Made by a program: the position numbers and the translations under genes. Shown piece after piece: positions 34,987 to 44,705 of a DNA stretch of 64,000 nucleotides; position 1 is the stretch's first letter; each line of letters opens with the position of its first letter. The notes beneath the pieces are model-generated. The model made no database searches. It was not told where the DNA came from and worked only from the letters and a program-made list of their open reading frames with translations. This DNA is from Paraburkholderia sp. PGU19 (lineage in GTDB: Bacteria; Pseudomonadota; Gammaproteobacteria; Burkholderiales; Burkholderiaceae). The stretch is from the NCBI RefSeq assembly GCF_013426915.1, contig NZ_AP023179.1:248001-312000 (forward strand). The letters run 5' to 3'.

Positions 34987-37050
34987 ATGAAAGCGGCGCC
35001 GCGGCAACACGGCGCGGCGCCGCATGCAACGCAGGCGCCGTCCGCGCAGACGCAAGCGCGTGCGGCAGCCGAAGCGCTCGACGAGTTCGACGCGCCCGGC
35101 GATGAGGACGGGTATGACACAATAGGCGATCCTCATCGAACGACTCCCGCCATCGTGACGCGCCGCCTGTTGATCCTGTTCGCGCTCGTCGCCGGGCTCG
35201 TGGCGGCCTGCGGACTCACGTGGACCATCACGTGGCAGCACGGCATCGATACGCTGCGGCGCAACGCCGCCGTGCGCGCCGACCGAACCACAGCCGCCCT
35301 CAAGAGCACGCTCGAACGCTACGAGTCGCTTCCCTATCTGCTCGGCGAACATCCCATCGTGCAGGACGCGCTCGCGTCGCCGGATGCGGACAACGTCGCG
35401 CGCGCCAATCAATATCTCGAAGACCTCAATCGCCGTGCCCGTGCGAATGTCGCGTACATCGTCACAGCATCGGGCCGCTGCGTGGCGGCGAGCAACTGGA
35501 ATCAGCCCGACAGCTTCGTCGGCCAGGAGTATCTGTTCCGGCCGTATTTCGTCGAAGCGGTGAAGGGCAAGGTCGGGCGCTTCTTCGGCATCGGCACGAC
35601 TTCGCTCGATCCCGGCTACTACATTTCGCAACCGGTGCGCCGCGACGGCAAGATCGTCGGCGTTGCCGTGGTCAAGCTGAATCTCGAATGGTTCCAGGGC
35701 GCGGACGCGTCGGAGCCGCTCATCGTCACCGACGATCACGGTGTGATCTTTCTGTCGTCGGTGCCTGCGTGGAAGTACCACACGGTCAAGCCGCTAACCA
35801 GCGACGTGATCGCGTCGATCTTCGACACGCGCCAGTACGCGCGGCAGCCGATCGCGCCGCTGCCGATGTCGGTGGTGCGCACGCTCGAAGGCGGCGCGCA
35901 GATCGTGCGGATCGGCGGTGGGCGCAGCGGGAACTATGCGGCGCCGCGTTTTCTGGCGTCGCAACGCACGCTCGGCGAGCCGGACTGGCGTCTCATCACG
36001 ATGGCGCCCATCGATCCCGTCAACGCCGACGCGCGTTACGCGACGATCGTGACGGGCTTCGGCTATGTCTCGCTGTGTCTGCTGCTGTTCTACTGGCGCA
36101 TGCGCCGCGCGCGCGTGCGCGAAGTGATGCGCAGCCGCGCGCTGTTGCAGAAGGCGTATGCAGAACTCAACCAGCGCGTCGCCGAGCGCACGGCCGACCT
36201 GTCGCAGGCGAACGAGCAACTGACGAAGGAAGTGAGCGAGCGCACGCGCGCCGAACAGGAACTACGCGCCGCGCACGACGAACTGATTCAGGCGAGCAAG
36301 CTTGCCGCGCTCGGCCAGATGGCGGCGGGCATCACGCACGAGTTGAACCAGCCGCTTGCCGCATTGCGCGGCTTCTCTGACAACACACGTGTGTTTCTCG
36401 AACGCGGCGATCATGAATCCGCCAAGGAAAACCTCGAAGCGATCGCCGCGCTCACCGAGCGCATGGGCAAGATCACGAATCAGTTGAAGCTGTTCGTCGG
36501 CCGAGCGCGGCCTCGCAATGCGCGCGCAGGCGTGGCGCGTGCGCTGCGTAATGTGTTGGCGCTGCTGCAGAAACGCTTGCAGGGCGTGACGGTCGACGTA
36601 TCGTTGGTCGACGAGGGCGCGGCGCCCGTTCGCTTCAATCTCGACAGCGACGATCCGAGGTTCGTCGCGCATTGCGATGATCTGCGGCTCGAACAGGTGC
36701 TGATCAATCTGCTCGGCAACGCGCTCGATGCGGTGGCGGGCACGCCCGCGCCGCGTATCGCGATCGACGTGCAAACGTCGCAGGAATCGCTCGCGATCAT
36801 CGTGAGCGACAATGGTCCAGGCATTCCCGACGACGTGTTGCCGCGTCTGTTCGAGCCGTTCTTCACGACGAAGGAAATGGGCCAGGGACTGGGGCTGGGT
36901 TTGGCGATCTGTTCTTCGATTGCACGCGATTGCGGCGGCTCGCTCGTCGCGCGCAACAACGCGCAAGGCGGCGCCGAGTTCATGCTGACGCTGCGCCGCG
37001 CGCAGGCGCAGGCAACCGATATCGCGGGCTCCGTCACGACGGGCTCGTGA
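34987..37050 (+). CDS. dctB: C4-dicarboxylate sensor histidine kinase DctB
   Basis: 687 residues. A cytoplasmic N-terminus of 55 residues precedes TM1 (LLILFALVAGLVAACGLTW), a periplasmic PDC sensor domain (RADRTTAALKSTLERYESLPYLL, YISQPVRRDGKIVGVAVVKLNLEW) and TM2 near residue 355-370. A coiled coil leads to HisKA with His451 in MAAGITHELNQPLAALRG and to HATPase with NLLGNALDAVAG, SDNGPGIPDD and FFTTKEMGQGLGLGL. It phosphorylates DctD in response to dicarboxylates. Confidence 0.94.
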   Translation: MKAAPRQHGAAPHATQAPSAQTQARAAAEALDEFDAPGDEDGYDTIGDPHRTTPAIVTRRLLILFALVAGLVAACGLTWTITWQHGIDTLRRNAAVRADRTTAALKSTLERYESLPYLLGEHPIVQDALASPDADNVARANQYLEDLNRRARANVAYIVTASGRCVAASNWNQPDSFVGQEYLFRPYFVEAVKGKVGRFFGIGTTSLDPGYYISQPVRRDGKIVGVAVVKLNLEWFQGADASEPLIVTDDHGVIFLSSVPAWKYHTVKPLTSDVIASIFDTRQYARQPIAPLPMSVVRTLEGGAQIVRIGGGRSGNYAAPRFLASQRTLGEPDWRLITMAPIDPVNADARYATIVTGFGYVSLCLLLFYWRMRRARVREVMRSRALLQKAYAELNQRVAERTADLSQANEQLTKEVSERTRAEQELRAAHDELIQASKLAALGQMAAGITHELNQPLAALRGFSDNTRVFLERGDHESAKENLEAIAALTERMGKITNQLKLFVGRARPRNARAGVARALRNVLALLQKRLQGVTVDVSLVDEGAAPVRFNLDSDDPRFVAHCDDLRLEQVLINLLGNALDAVAGTPAPRIAIDVQTSQESLAIIVSDNGPGIPDDVLPRLFEPFFTTKEMGQGLGLGLAICSSIARDCGGSLVARNNAQGGAEFMLTLRRAQAQATDIAGSVTTGS

Positions 37051-37081
37051 TTCAAAGCGTATTCAAGGTGTGGGAAACACA

Positions 37082-38437
37082 ATGATCAAGGGCTTGCAGG
37101 TCCTCTATATCGAAGACGACGAACTCGTGCGGCGCGCGAGCGTGCAAAGCCTGCAACTGGCAGGGTTCGAAGTGGTTGGGCATGCGTCGGTGGAATCGGC
37201 GGGGAAGCTGATCAACGCGGAGTTTTCCGGCGTGATCGTCAGCGATATCCGCCTGCCGGGCGCAAGCGGCCTCGATCTGCTCGCGCAATGCCGCGAGCGC
37301 GCGCCCGACGTGCCCATCATTCTCGTCACGGGTCACGGCGATATCACGATGGCCGTGCAGGCGATGCGCGACGGTGCGTACGACTTCATCGAAAAGCCGT
37401 TCCCTTCCGAGCGGCTGATCGAAACCGTGCGCCGCGCGTTGGAGCGCCGCACGCTGGTTCTCGAAAACCTCGCGCTGCGCCGCGAACTGGCGGAGCAGGG
37501 GACGCTCGCGCCGCGCATCATCGGGCGCAGTCTCGCCATCGAGCAGGTGCGTAAGCTGATCGCGAACGTCGCGCCGACGGATGCGTCGGTGCTGATCAAC
37601 GGCGATACGGGCGCGGGCAAGGAACTGATCGCGCGCAGTCTGCACGAACTGTCGCCGCGCCGGGACAAGCCGTTTCTCGCGGTGAACTGCGGCGCGCTGC
37701 CGGAGCCGATGTTCGAGTCGGAGATGTTCGGCTACGAGCCGGGCGCGTTTACGGGCGCGGCGAAGCGGCGCATCGGCAAGCTCGAGCATGCTTCGGGCGG
37801 CACGCTCTTTCTCGATGAGATCGAAAGCATGCCGCTCGCGCTGCAGGTCAAGCTGCTGCGCGTGCTGCAGGATGGCGTGCTGGAGCGGCTCGGATCGAAC
37901 CAGCCGATACGCGTCGATTGCCGCATCGTCGCGGCAGCGAAGGGCGACATGACGGACCATGTCGCGTCGGGCACGTTCCGGCGCGATCTGCTGTACCGGC
38001 TCAACGTGGTGACGATCGCGTTGCCACCGCTGTCGGAGCGGCGCGAAGACATCGTGCCGCTGTTCGAGCATTTTCTTCTGGATGCGGCCGTGCGCTATCA
38101 GCGTCCCGCGCCGATTCTCACCGACCGTCAGCGCACGAACCTGATGCAGCGTGAATGGCCCGGCAACGTGCGCGAGTTGCGCAACGCGGCGGATCGCTTC
38201 GTGCTGGGCGTCGGCGACGATACGGTCGCGGCTCCCGCCGACGATGCACTGACGTCGATCACACAGCCTTTGAAGGAGCGCGTCGAGCAGTTCGAGCGGG
38301 CGGTGATCGCGGAGGCGCTGGAGCAGACGGGCGGTGCTGTCGCAGTGGCGGCAGACAGATTGCAGGTCGGCAAGGCGACTCTCTACGAGAAGATCAAGCG
38401 GTATGGCCTGGCGGCCCGTGGGGAAAGCGAGAGGTGA
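37082..38437 (+). CDS. dctD: sigma-54-dependent response regulator DctD
   Basis: 451 residues from the ATG at 37082. The receiver domain carries phosphoacceptor Asp55 in IVSDIRLPG and Lys in EKPF. The AAA+ domain has Walker [21 protein letters not shown] (the sigma-54 contact loop), and LFLDEIESM. The C-terminal Fis-type HTH is near residues 405-445 ([29 protein letters not shown]). It activates the sigma-54 promoter upstream of dctA. Ribosome site GTGTGGGAA lies 8 nt upstream. Confidence 0.94.
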   Translation: MIKGLQVLYIEDDELVRRASVQSLQLAGFEVVGHASVESAGKLINAEFSGVIVSDIRLPGASGLDLLAQCRERAPDVPIILVTGHGDITMAVQAMRDGAYDFIEKPFPSERLIETVRRALERRTLVLENLALRRELAEQGTLAPRIIGRSLAIEQVRKLIANVAPTDASVLINGDTGAGKELIARSLHELSPRRDKPFLAVNCGALPEPMFESEMFGYEPGAFTGAAKRRIGKLEHASGGTLFLDEIESMPLALQVKLLRVLQDGVLERLGSNQPIRVDCRIVAAAKGDMTDHVASGTFRRDLLYRLNVVTIALPPLSERREDIVPLFEHFLLDAAVRYQRPAPILTDRQRTNLMQREWPGNVRELRNAADRFVLGVGDDTVAAPADDALTSITQPLKERVEQFERAVIAEALEQTGGAVAVAADRLQVGKATLYEKIKRYGLAARGESER

Positions 38438-38472
38438 AGCTGGGAAGTGAAAATAGTTTGAGGTGCTGCTGA

Positions 38473-38512
38473 CGGCGGGTGCGCTGCGAAGATTTCAGCG
38501 CGACGCCCGCCG
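38473..38512. terminator. bidirectional hairpin between convergent dctD and the TlpA-like gene
   Basis: CGGCGGG-T-GCGCTG pairs with CAGCGC-GAC-GCCCGCCG around a 9-nt loop. It sits centrally in the 97-bp gap between the two stop codons. Confidence 0.5.
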
Positions 38513-38534
38513 TAGAAGAGAGACGTCCAGGCGA

Positions 38535-39059
38535 TCAGCTCGTGCCGAGCGCCTTGGCCAGCAACTGATCGAGTTCCGCGAACTGCGGCTCGCCGACATA
38601 GCGCTTCAGCACCTTGCCGTTGCGGTCGATCACGAACGTGGTCGGCGTGAGCTGAACGTTGCCGAATTGCTTCGCGGCCGTTCCGTCGTCCATCGCGACC
38701 TTGAATGGCAGGCGGCGTGTTTCCGTGTAGTTGGTCACGTACATCGGCGCGTCGTAGCTCATCGCGACCGCGACGAACTCGAGCCCTTTGTCCTTGAAGC
38801 GGTTGTACGTCTGGACCATCTGCGGCATTTCCTTCATGCAGGTGTCGCAACTCGTCGCCCAGAAGTTGACGAGATACACCTTGCCTTTCAGATCGGCCGT
38901 CGACACTTTCTGGCCGGACAGCAGGGTGAACGTCGCGTCGGGCACGTGCTGCTGGCTGCCGAACGCGAAGTAGCCCGCAACGGCGATCGCGCCGGCGACG
39001 ACGGCGGCAGCGATGTAGCGGATCGGGCCCGAACGCCGGGAAACGTTGGTTTGGCTCAT
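38535..39059 (-). CDS. TlpA/ResA-family thiol-disulfide oxidoreductase
   Basis: 174 residues from the ATG at 39059, with GAGG 9 nt upstream. One N-terminal membrane anchor (YIAAAVVAGAIAVAGYFAF) places the thioredoxin domain in the periplasm. The active site is CDTC within VNFWATSCDTCMKEMP, and the cis-Pro motif is QLTPTTFVID. Proteins of this type reduce disulfides, often for cytochrome c maturation or oxidative repair. The client is not evident from neighbours. Confidence 0.9.
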   Translation of the reverse strand: MSQTNVSRRSGPIRYIAAAVVAGAIAVAGYFAFGSQQHVPDATFTLLSGQKVSTADLKGKVYLVNFWATSCDTCMKEMPQMVQTYNRFKDKGLEFVAVAMSYDAPMYVTNYTETRRLPFKVAMDDGTAAKQFGNVQLTPTTFVIDRNGKVLKRYVGEPQFAELDQLLAKALGTS

Positions 39060-39254
39060 GAAAAGACCTCGGGGAACGCGTGGAACACACGTCGTGAGGC
39101 GCTTGACGGCTGCGAGAACAACAGCGGAAACGGGCGCCCCGGATACTGTCTCATATTGTACCGGCAATCTTGTGACGCAGTTGGCGGCGCGGTTAAGCCG
39201 CGAATAACGTCCGATAATGATGCTTTCCGTTACGCACATTCCATTCGCCGCGTC

Positions 39255-39851
39255 ATGCTCCGCTCCGCTCTCCCTTCGTTCGTCCGCCGTCGTGATGTGT
39301 TGTCCGTCCCCTTCCGTTCGCTGATAACAAAGGCCGTCGTCGTTCTGTCGGCCGGCTGGCTGCTGGCCGCCTGCTCGCCGACCTATGACTGGCGCACGAT
39401 CATGAACAACGACAACGGCTACACGGTCGATCTGCCCGCCAAGCCGACCACCGACCAGCGGCAGATCGATATCGGCGGCACGCCGATGAATATGTCGATG
39501 CAGATTGCCGAAGCGGACCACGCGGTATTCGCCGTCGGCACCGTGATGCTGCCGAGCGACGATCCACAGGTGCAGCGCAGTGCGCTTGACTATCTGCGCT
39601 CGGGGCTCGCGCACAACCTCGGCTCGGCGCCCGATGCCCACGTGGCGGCGATTCCGCTCGCGGCAGGGGGCCAGGTGCAGGGACTGGAAATGACCTTCAG
39701 CGGCAAAGCGGGGCCGAAACAGGAAACGCGGATCATGCACGCGCGCCTGGTGGCGAAGGGGCGGCATGTGTATCAGGCGGCCGTGATTGCGAGCAAGGAA
39801 CCGCCGCCGGAACAAGTCGAGCAATTCTTCGGATCGTTCAAACTTTACTGA
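39255..39851 (+). CDS. putative lipoprotein of unknown function
   Basis: 198 residues. A signal sequence (residues 22-36, SLITKAVVVLSAGWLL) ends in lipobox LAAC with Cys40. The mature part begins SPTYDWRTIMNNDNGYTVDLPAKPTTDQRQ and has a predicted mixed alpha/beta domain ending QFFGSFKLY. The DWR...GYTV.LPAKP pattern is seen in small conserved betaproteobacterial lipoproteins; no function is assigned. It is divergent from the TlpA-like gene with 195 bp between starts. Confidence 0.75.
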   Translation: MLRSALPSFVRRRDVLSVPFRSLITKAVVVLSAGWLLAACSPTYDWRTIMNNDNGYTVDLPAKPTTDQRQIDIGGTPMNMSMQIAEADHAVFAVGTVMLPSDDPQVQRSALDYLRSGLAHNLGSAPDAHVAAIPLAAGGQVQGLEMTFSGKAGPKQETRIMHARLVAKGRHVYQAAVIASKEPPPEQVEQFFGSFKLY

Positions 39852-40184
39852 TTTGGGGTCATACGGTTCGCTGCAGCGCACCGTCCCAAGTGAATGTTCC
39901 TTCGCAAAAATCTTCGCTAATCTCGCGTTTACAAGGGACTTTTTTTGTTACCCACAGGATCTGTGGATAACTTTGTTAGTAACTCTGTGCGGTAGGCCGC
40001 AAAAGCCCATCGGACGGGCCGGTTGCCACTTTGCCCTGAATCTTGGCATTTTGAAAAAGCCAATAAAATCAAAGGCATTTGCGAGATGGCTCACAACAGG
40101 CTTTCAGTTGTATCAAAATCTATCGCGCAGTCGTAAATGTGCATAAGTCAAGTCTTGACATGCATTTTTTGTCATCTGCAGCAT
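39852..40184. other. AT-rich intergenic region with two DnaA-box-like sites
   Basis: 333 bp without a gene, clearly richer in A/T than its surroundings. It contains TTACCCACA (39948-39956) and TGTGGATAA (39962-39970). The latter is the exact complement of the DnaA box TTATCCACA, so the pair is inverted with 5 bp between. The region holds repeated T and A tracts and lies between convergent genes (the lipoprotein gene and comM). Confidence 0.5.
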
Positions 40185-41665
40185 TTACTGGGCGCCGAAC
40201 GCCCGCCGATACTGAACCGCTTCGGAGACCTGCACGGCGTTCGGCACATCTTTACCAGCCAGATCGGCGATGGTTCTCGCCACTTTCAGCACGCGGTAGT
40301 AAGCGCGCGCTGACCAGCCAAAGCGCTCGCCCGCTTCGCGCAGCAGACGCTCGCCATCGTCGTCGGGCCGGCAGACGGCGTCGACTTCCCGACCGCTGAG
40401 CTCGCGGTTCGTCTTGCCTTGCCGATGGAGCTGGCGCTCGCGGGCGGCCTCGACCCGTTGCGCGATCGGCGCGCTTGGTTCGCCGGAAGCCGTCGAGCGG
40501 GCCGACAGTTCCGCCGGCGACAGTGCGGGAATCTCGATCTGAATATCGATGCGATCTAGCAGCGGCCCCGACAGCTTGCGCATGTAGCGCGCGGCCACTT
40601 CCGGCGTGCACCGGCAGCGCCCGCCCGGATCGCCGCGCCAGCCGCACGGACACGGGTTCATCGCGGCGATGAGTTGGCATGCGGCTGGAAAGTCGGCCTG
40701 GAGCGCGGCGCGCGAAATCGTGATGCGGCCGTTCTCCAGCGGCTCGCGCAGATTTTCGAGTACGTGCCGGTCGAATTCCGGGAGTTCATCAAGAAACAGC
40801 ACGCCGAGATGCGCGAGCGTGATCTCGCCCGGCTGCGGCGGATTGCGCCCGCCCACCAGCGCCGCAGCGCTCGACGAATGGTGAGGTGCGCGAAACGGCC
40901 GTTGCCGCCACTGCGCAGGCGTGAAGCCAATCGCGCTCGCCGAGAGCAGCGCGGCGGATCTCAGCGCTTCGTCGTCGGTCATTGACGGCAAGACGCTGGG
41001 CAGGCGCGCCGCAAGCATCGACTTGCCCGCGCCTGGCGGGCCGATCATCAGCATGTGGTGGCCGCCCGCCGCCGCCACTTCGAGCGCGCGCCGGGCGCCG
41101 CGCTGGCCGATGACGTCGGCCATATCGGGCGGCGCGACCCGCGCGGCGTCCGATAAGGTCGCGGCCTCGACGGGGTAAAGCCGCGCGTCCGCTTCGCCCG
41201 CCAGATGCGCGCACAGCGACGGCAGATCCGCCGCGCCATACACGGCGACACCGGGCACGAGCGCCGCCTCTTTTGCGCTGGCAAGCGGCAGGTAGAGCTC
41301 CGGCGTGCGGCCGCTCGCGGGATCTTCTTCTGGTCCAGAGGAAGTAGCTTCGGGATAGGACTGATGGCCGCGCGCCGTGCCGCACGCCATCGCGAACGCG
41401 CCGCGCATCGGACGCAGCGCGCCCGTCAGCGAGAGTTCGCCCGCAAATTCCCGATTCGCAAGCGACTCAACTGGAATCTGCCCGCTCGCGGCGAGAATGC
41501 CGAGCGCGATTGGCAAATCGAAACGGCCGGATTCCTTCGGAAGATCGGCGGGCGCCAGATCCCTATAATCCGGCGCACGGGAAAGTCGAGGCCGCAATTG
41601 AGCAGCGCGGCGCGCACGCGCTCGCGGCTCTCGCGCACTTCGAGATCGGGCAGTCCGACGATGGA
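40185..41665 (-). pseudogene. comM: comM (YifB-type Mg chelatase-like AAA ATPase), 3' part, split by the island and frameshifted
   Basis: This fragment starts at the attL core and encodes [16 protein letters not shown] onward. After [10 protein letters not shown] the frame changes: the segment 41559-41568 has 8 bases where 9 are expected (TVN codons), so [19 protein letters not shown] continues in the -1 frame. The rest is intact: Walker A GPPGAGKS, LFLDELPEF, AMNPCPCG and a normal C-terminus. ComM is a branch-migration helicase used in natural transformation. The first 35 codons lie at 58440-58544 beyond the island. Confidence 0.92.
41658..41665. other. attL core of the comM island
   Basis: ACGATGGA, identical to the core at 58441-58448. 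To its left is comM sequence (CAGTCCG...), to its right island sequence GATGGTAGGTCC. Joining the comM flanks across one core copy recreates codons for LPSFSIVGLP. Confidence 0.9.
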
Positions 41666-41696
41666 GATGGTAGGTCCGTATGTGCGTTTGGCTGGC

Positions 41697-41702
41697 TATA
41701 AT
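41697..41702 (+). promoter_or_regulatory. -10 element of the recombinase gene
   Basis: TATAAT at 41697-41702 lies 27 bp before the recombinase start codon, inside the island and just right of attL. No good -35 was found at the usual spacing. Confidence 0.45.
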
Positions 41703-41729
41703 TACACCCTGTCTAACAGGGGACAAAAA

Positions 41730-43463
41730 ATGTCGAACGCTGACGCCGCCAAGCCCGTGGCATACAGCTACATAAGATTCAGTACGGCCCAGCAGGCGCT
41801 GGGAGATAGCCTGCGTAGGCAAGTTGAATTAACCGAGCAGTATTGTGAAGAGCACGGACTTGCGCTGGCTCGCGCGTCCGCGTATCGCGACCTCGGAGTT
41901 TCAGCTTTTCGAAAGAAGAACATCGAAGCCGGCAAGCTGGCCGAGTTCATCAGTGCAGTGAAATCCGGCAAAGTCGCATCGGGAAGCTATCTCATCATTG
42001 AGCAATTCGACCGGCTGTCGCGAGCAGAGATTAACGTTGCCCTACGGCTATTTTTGGACTTGGTTGATGCCGGCATCGTGGTTGTCACACTAGCAGATAG
42101 GAAAGTTTGGAATAAAGATTCTGTCGCTGACGTCGGAGACCTCATCACCGCAATCATCTACATGTCGCGGGCGAACGATGAAAGTGAGCGCAAGTCCGAC
42201 CGTCTATCCGCAGTGTGGGCGCAGAAGAAAAAACGGGCGGCGGATGGTACTGCAACACGCATTGTGACTAGCGAGGCACCCCGATGGCTGCGCGCTAACG
42301 CAGATAAGACAGGCTTCGCCATAGTCCCAGAGCTGGCTGAGAGCGTTAAACGAGTCTTCGAGATGCGCATCAACGGTGCGGGGGTCGTCGCGATTTGCCG
42401 TCGCGCGAATCAGGAGCGCTGGCCACTACCCGGAAAGATGCCAGTGCAGAAGGCGGCAGAGTCAGACTCAGACTTTGCAGAACGTCGTAAGGCGAGCGGA
42501 CAATGGCACCAATCATTGGTGTCGCGCATTCTTAAAAACCGAGCGGTCTTGGGTGAATATCAACCGCGTCGCCTCGACGCCGAGAATACGGGAAATCGAG
42601 TCGCAGTAGGAGAGCCTATTCGCGGTTACTTTCCGGCCGTCATTGATGAGACAACGTTTCTTCGTGCGCAGGCTACATCCTTGCGGCGTGGCGTTCGGCC
42701 AGGTCGACGCGACCCGCACGCTCGCAATTGGCTGTACGGGCTCGTGAAATGCGGTCAATGTGGGAATTCGCTTGTTCGGAAGAATAAAACATCTACCAAG
42801 CAGCCTGGTTACTCCCGCTATTACTGCGTCGCTCGCGTCAGAGGTGTAACGAAGTGCCCCAGCGTAAACTCCGCGCAATTAGAGGCTCTGGTCAATTTCG
42901 TCACCGCCAGTTGGCTTCCGAATAACTGGGCGGTGGACACGTCGCTCGAAGCATTGAAGGCGCGCGCCGATGTTCTTGAGGTCGCGATTGCTGCCTCCAA
43001 AAAGAACATCGATGGTCTAGCAGACCTCGCCGGAAGCGTCACTGCGGCGTCCGCGCGGAAAGCCCTCATTGAGAAGTTGGATACGGAAGGTGACGCGCTT
43101 GGCGTGAAAGAGCAAGAACTAGCTCGCGTTCGCGCCGAGCTGGCCGATAGCACATCTGTCAATAATAGTGAAGACGTGCATGACAGACTCCTGAAAATCG
43201 CGCGTGAGATAGATGAGATTGCCTCCGGTCACGCAGGAGTCGATGGCTCGCTACGTCTGCGCGAAGAGCTTGCGCGACTCTTCCAAAAAGTTGTTGTGTA
43301 TCAAGAGGGCGGCTACATCGAGTTCTTCATTAAAGGTCGTACTGAGCCGGTTTGGCTCCCGCTCGATTTTGTTAGTCTGGAACCGCCTTCCGAACCGAGT
43401 GCCGAGCAGTTGGAAGCAGCAGAGCGAGATATAGACGCTGTGCGGCATGCCATGGGCGCCTGA
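41730..43463 (+). CDS. large serine recombinase (island integrase)
   Basis: 577 residues, start ATG at 41730 after AGGGGAC. The N-terminal resolvase domain has YSYIRFSTAQQALGDSLRRQ with catalytic Ser18 and LIIEQFDRLSR. A recombinase domain (residues 170-290) is followed by a zinc ribbon (KCGQCGNSL ... YYCVARVRGVTKC, about 325-375), and a coiled-coil segment near 420-500. This is the layout of phage-type large serine integrases. It would cut at the ACGATGGA core and needs a directionality factor for excision. Confidence 0.93.
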   Translation: MSNADAAKPVAYSYIRFSTAQQALGDSLRRQVELTEQYCEEHGLALARASAYRDLGVSAFRKKNIEAGKLAEFISAVKSGKVASGSYLIIEQFDRLSRAEINVALRLFLDLVDAGIVVVTLADRKVWNKDSVADVGDLITAIIYMSRANDESERKSDRLSAVWAQKKKRAADGTATRIVTSEAPRWLRANADKTGFAIVPELAESVKRVFEMRINGAGVVAICRRANQERWPLPGKMPVQKAAESDSDFAERRKASGQWHQSLVSRILKNRAVLGEYQPRRLDAENTGNRVAVGEPIRGYFPAVIDETTFLRAQATSLRRGVRPGRRDPHARNWLYGLVKCGQCGNSLVRKNKTSTKQPGYSRYYCVARVRGVTKCPSVNSAQLEALVNFVTASWLPNNWAVDTSLEALKARADVLEVAIAASKKNIDGLADLAGSVTAASARKALIEKLDTEGDALGVKEQELARVRAELADSTSVNNSEDVHDRLLKIAREIDEIASGHAGVDGSLRLREELARLFQKVVVYQEGGYIEFFIKGRTEPVWLPLDFVSLEPPSEPSAEQLEAAERDIDAVRHAMGA

Positions 43464-43688
43464 CTAGGCGGCGCACGGGTCTGCGTGAGTGATGCCGTTC
43501 TCCGGCGTATTCTCGGGCATTTGCCAAAGACGGATGAGGTTTTGCACAAAAGTGGCGGAAGACGGAAATTTCTCAAGTTCTTGCAGCGCGCGTCGTTAGA
43601 ATAGCCACGGGCCGGCACCTTGCCGCCAGGGGGGCTTAACTAGCGTGGCGGCGTAGGCAGTCATGGGGAAGTTTCGTGCGAGGGAACA
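43464..43688 (+). other. intergenic region behind the recombinase
   Basis: 225 bp; nothing coding. GGCACCTTGCCGCC and GGCGGC-type segments near 43615-43655 could pair weakly. It must contain the promoter of the next gene. Confidence 0.3.
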
Positions 43689-44705
43689 GTGAGTGAAGAG
43701 GTAAGCCGCGCGGACGGCGGTCGATTTGTTAGCTTGTGGGAACTGTTTGCCCAAATTGGGAAAGCTGAGGCGATATATGCCTACGAGGCTGCACGTGATT
43801 TAGCTTCGTACCTGTCCGATGAACCCGCAGGCGTTAACTACCTCCGTCGTCGTGACCAGCTAGGCATCCTTTGTCCGATGGACATAGATGGCCGTTTGCG
43901 TCTGTTGCGGTTGCTCGGTATTTTCGGAAGCCATGCCACGCTGTTCGATGACGACGACAGACCAAACGACGAAGCCCAGCCGACTTTTGAGCGCTTCGGT
44001 TTCTACGCGTCGGACATCTACCCATTCCTTGCTCGCCACGACGTTGCCATTTCGCGCCCGGGTGATGAGGACGCAGTGCGCCGACTTTTTCCGGATGGGC
44101 GACGCATCCCTGACTGGGTACTGTCCTACGACGGCCAGGTGTGGATTCCGTACGGCAGGGCGGTCGGAATTCTCACGGCCAGCACAGTTGCCGCCGAACG
44201 CCACTCTCCCGACCACGACGACGTATTTGGTCGATGGGACCAGGCGCTGTCTGACTCAGTCGAGCGCGGCGCTATCCGAGAGACGACGGTTTCCGGGAAG
44301 CGGATGCTGGCCCACGCGGACCTGCGCGCTTGGTTCGTGCAGCAGGGCCAGGTGTGGCCGCTCGAAGCACCAAAAGCACAACCAGAAAGCGAAGCGAATG
44401 CTGTACCGCCACAATGCCACCAAGTGCAGCGGGCCATATCGCCTTCAGGGCAGCCGCTCGAGCATGATGGCGGGATGACACGGCGAGAGCAGCAGATTCG
44501 AGCCATCGAAGCGATGGCTGACAAACAGAAGTATCCGCGCCAGCAAATCCCCGATGGCGGCAAAACAAAGCTTCGTGACCTCTGCAAAGCTGAGCACTCG
44601 GGTCTGTTCGGCGCGGGTGATTCGCCGTTTGACGATGCCTGGAAAGCTGCGAGCAAAGCCAACCGAATCGCGATGGCGAACCGAAACAAGTTCGCCGGTC
44701 GTTAA
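43689..44705 (+). CDS. island hypothetical protein
   Basis: 338 residues from a GTG start with GAGGGAACA just upstream. No family was recognised. The protein is acidic-polar; residues 1-235 look globular, with VSLWELFAQIGKAEAIYAYEAARDLASYLSDEP and RRDQLGILCPMDIDGRLRLLRLLG. The C-terminal 75 residues contain a positively charged segment (TRREQQIRAIEAMADKQKYPRQQIPDGGKTKLRDLCK). That C-terminus resembles small DNA-binding or replication-accessory regions, but this is a guess. It lies between the recombinase and the replication-like pair. Confidence 0.7.
   Translation: MSEEVSRADGGRFVSLWELFAQIGKAEAIYAYEAARDLASYLSDEPAGVNYLRRRDQLGILCPMDIDGRLRLLRLLGIFGSHATLFDDDDRPNDEAQPTFERFGFYASDIYPFLARHDVAISRPGDEDAVRRLFPDGRRIPDWVLSYDGQVWIPYGRAVGILTASTVAAERHSPDHDDVFGRWDQALSDSVERGAIRETTVSGKRMLAHADLRAWFVQQGQVWPLEAPKAQPESEANAVPPQCHQVQRAISPSGQPLEHDGGMTRREQQIRAIEAMADKQKYPRQQIPDGGKTKLRDLCKAEHSGLFGAGDSPFDDAWKAASKANRIAMANRNKFAGR

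Noticed and set aside
41205..41729. Upstream extension of the serine recombinase frame by 175 codons into comM.
   Set aside because: The extension crosses attL into host sequence and the catalytic domain begins correctly at the ATG at 41730.
40185..41822. A continuous minus-strand frame of 545 codons that could be called an intact comM starting at 41822.
   Set aside because: Its first 75 residues have no ComM similarity; they come from island sequence and from the wrong frame of the comM remnant. The true upstream ComM codons lie in another frame and then beyond the island.
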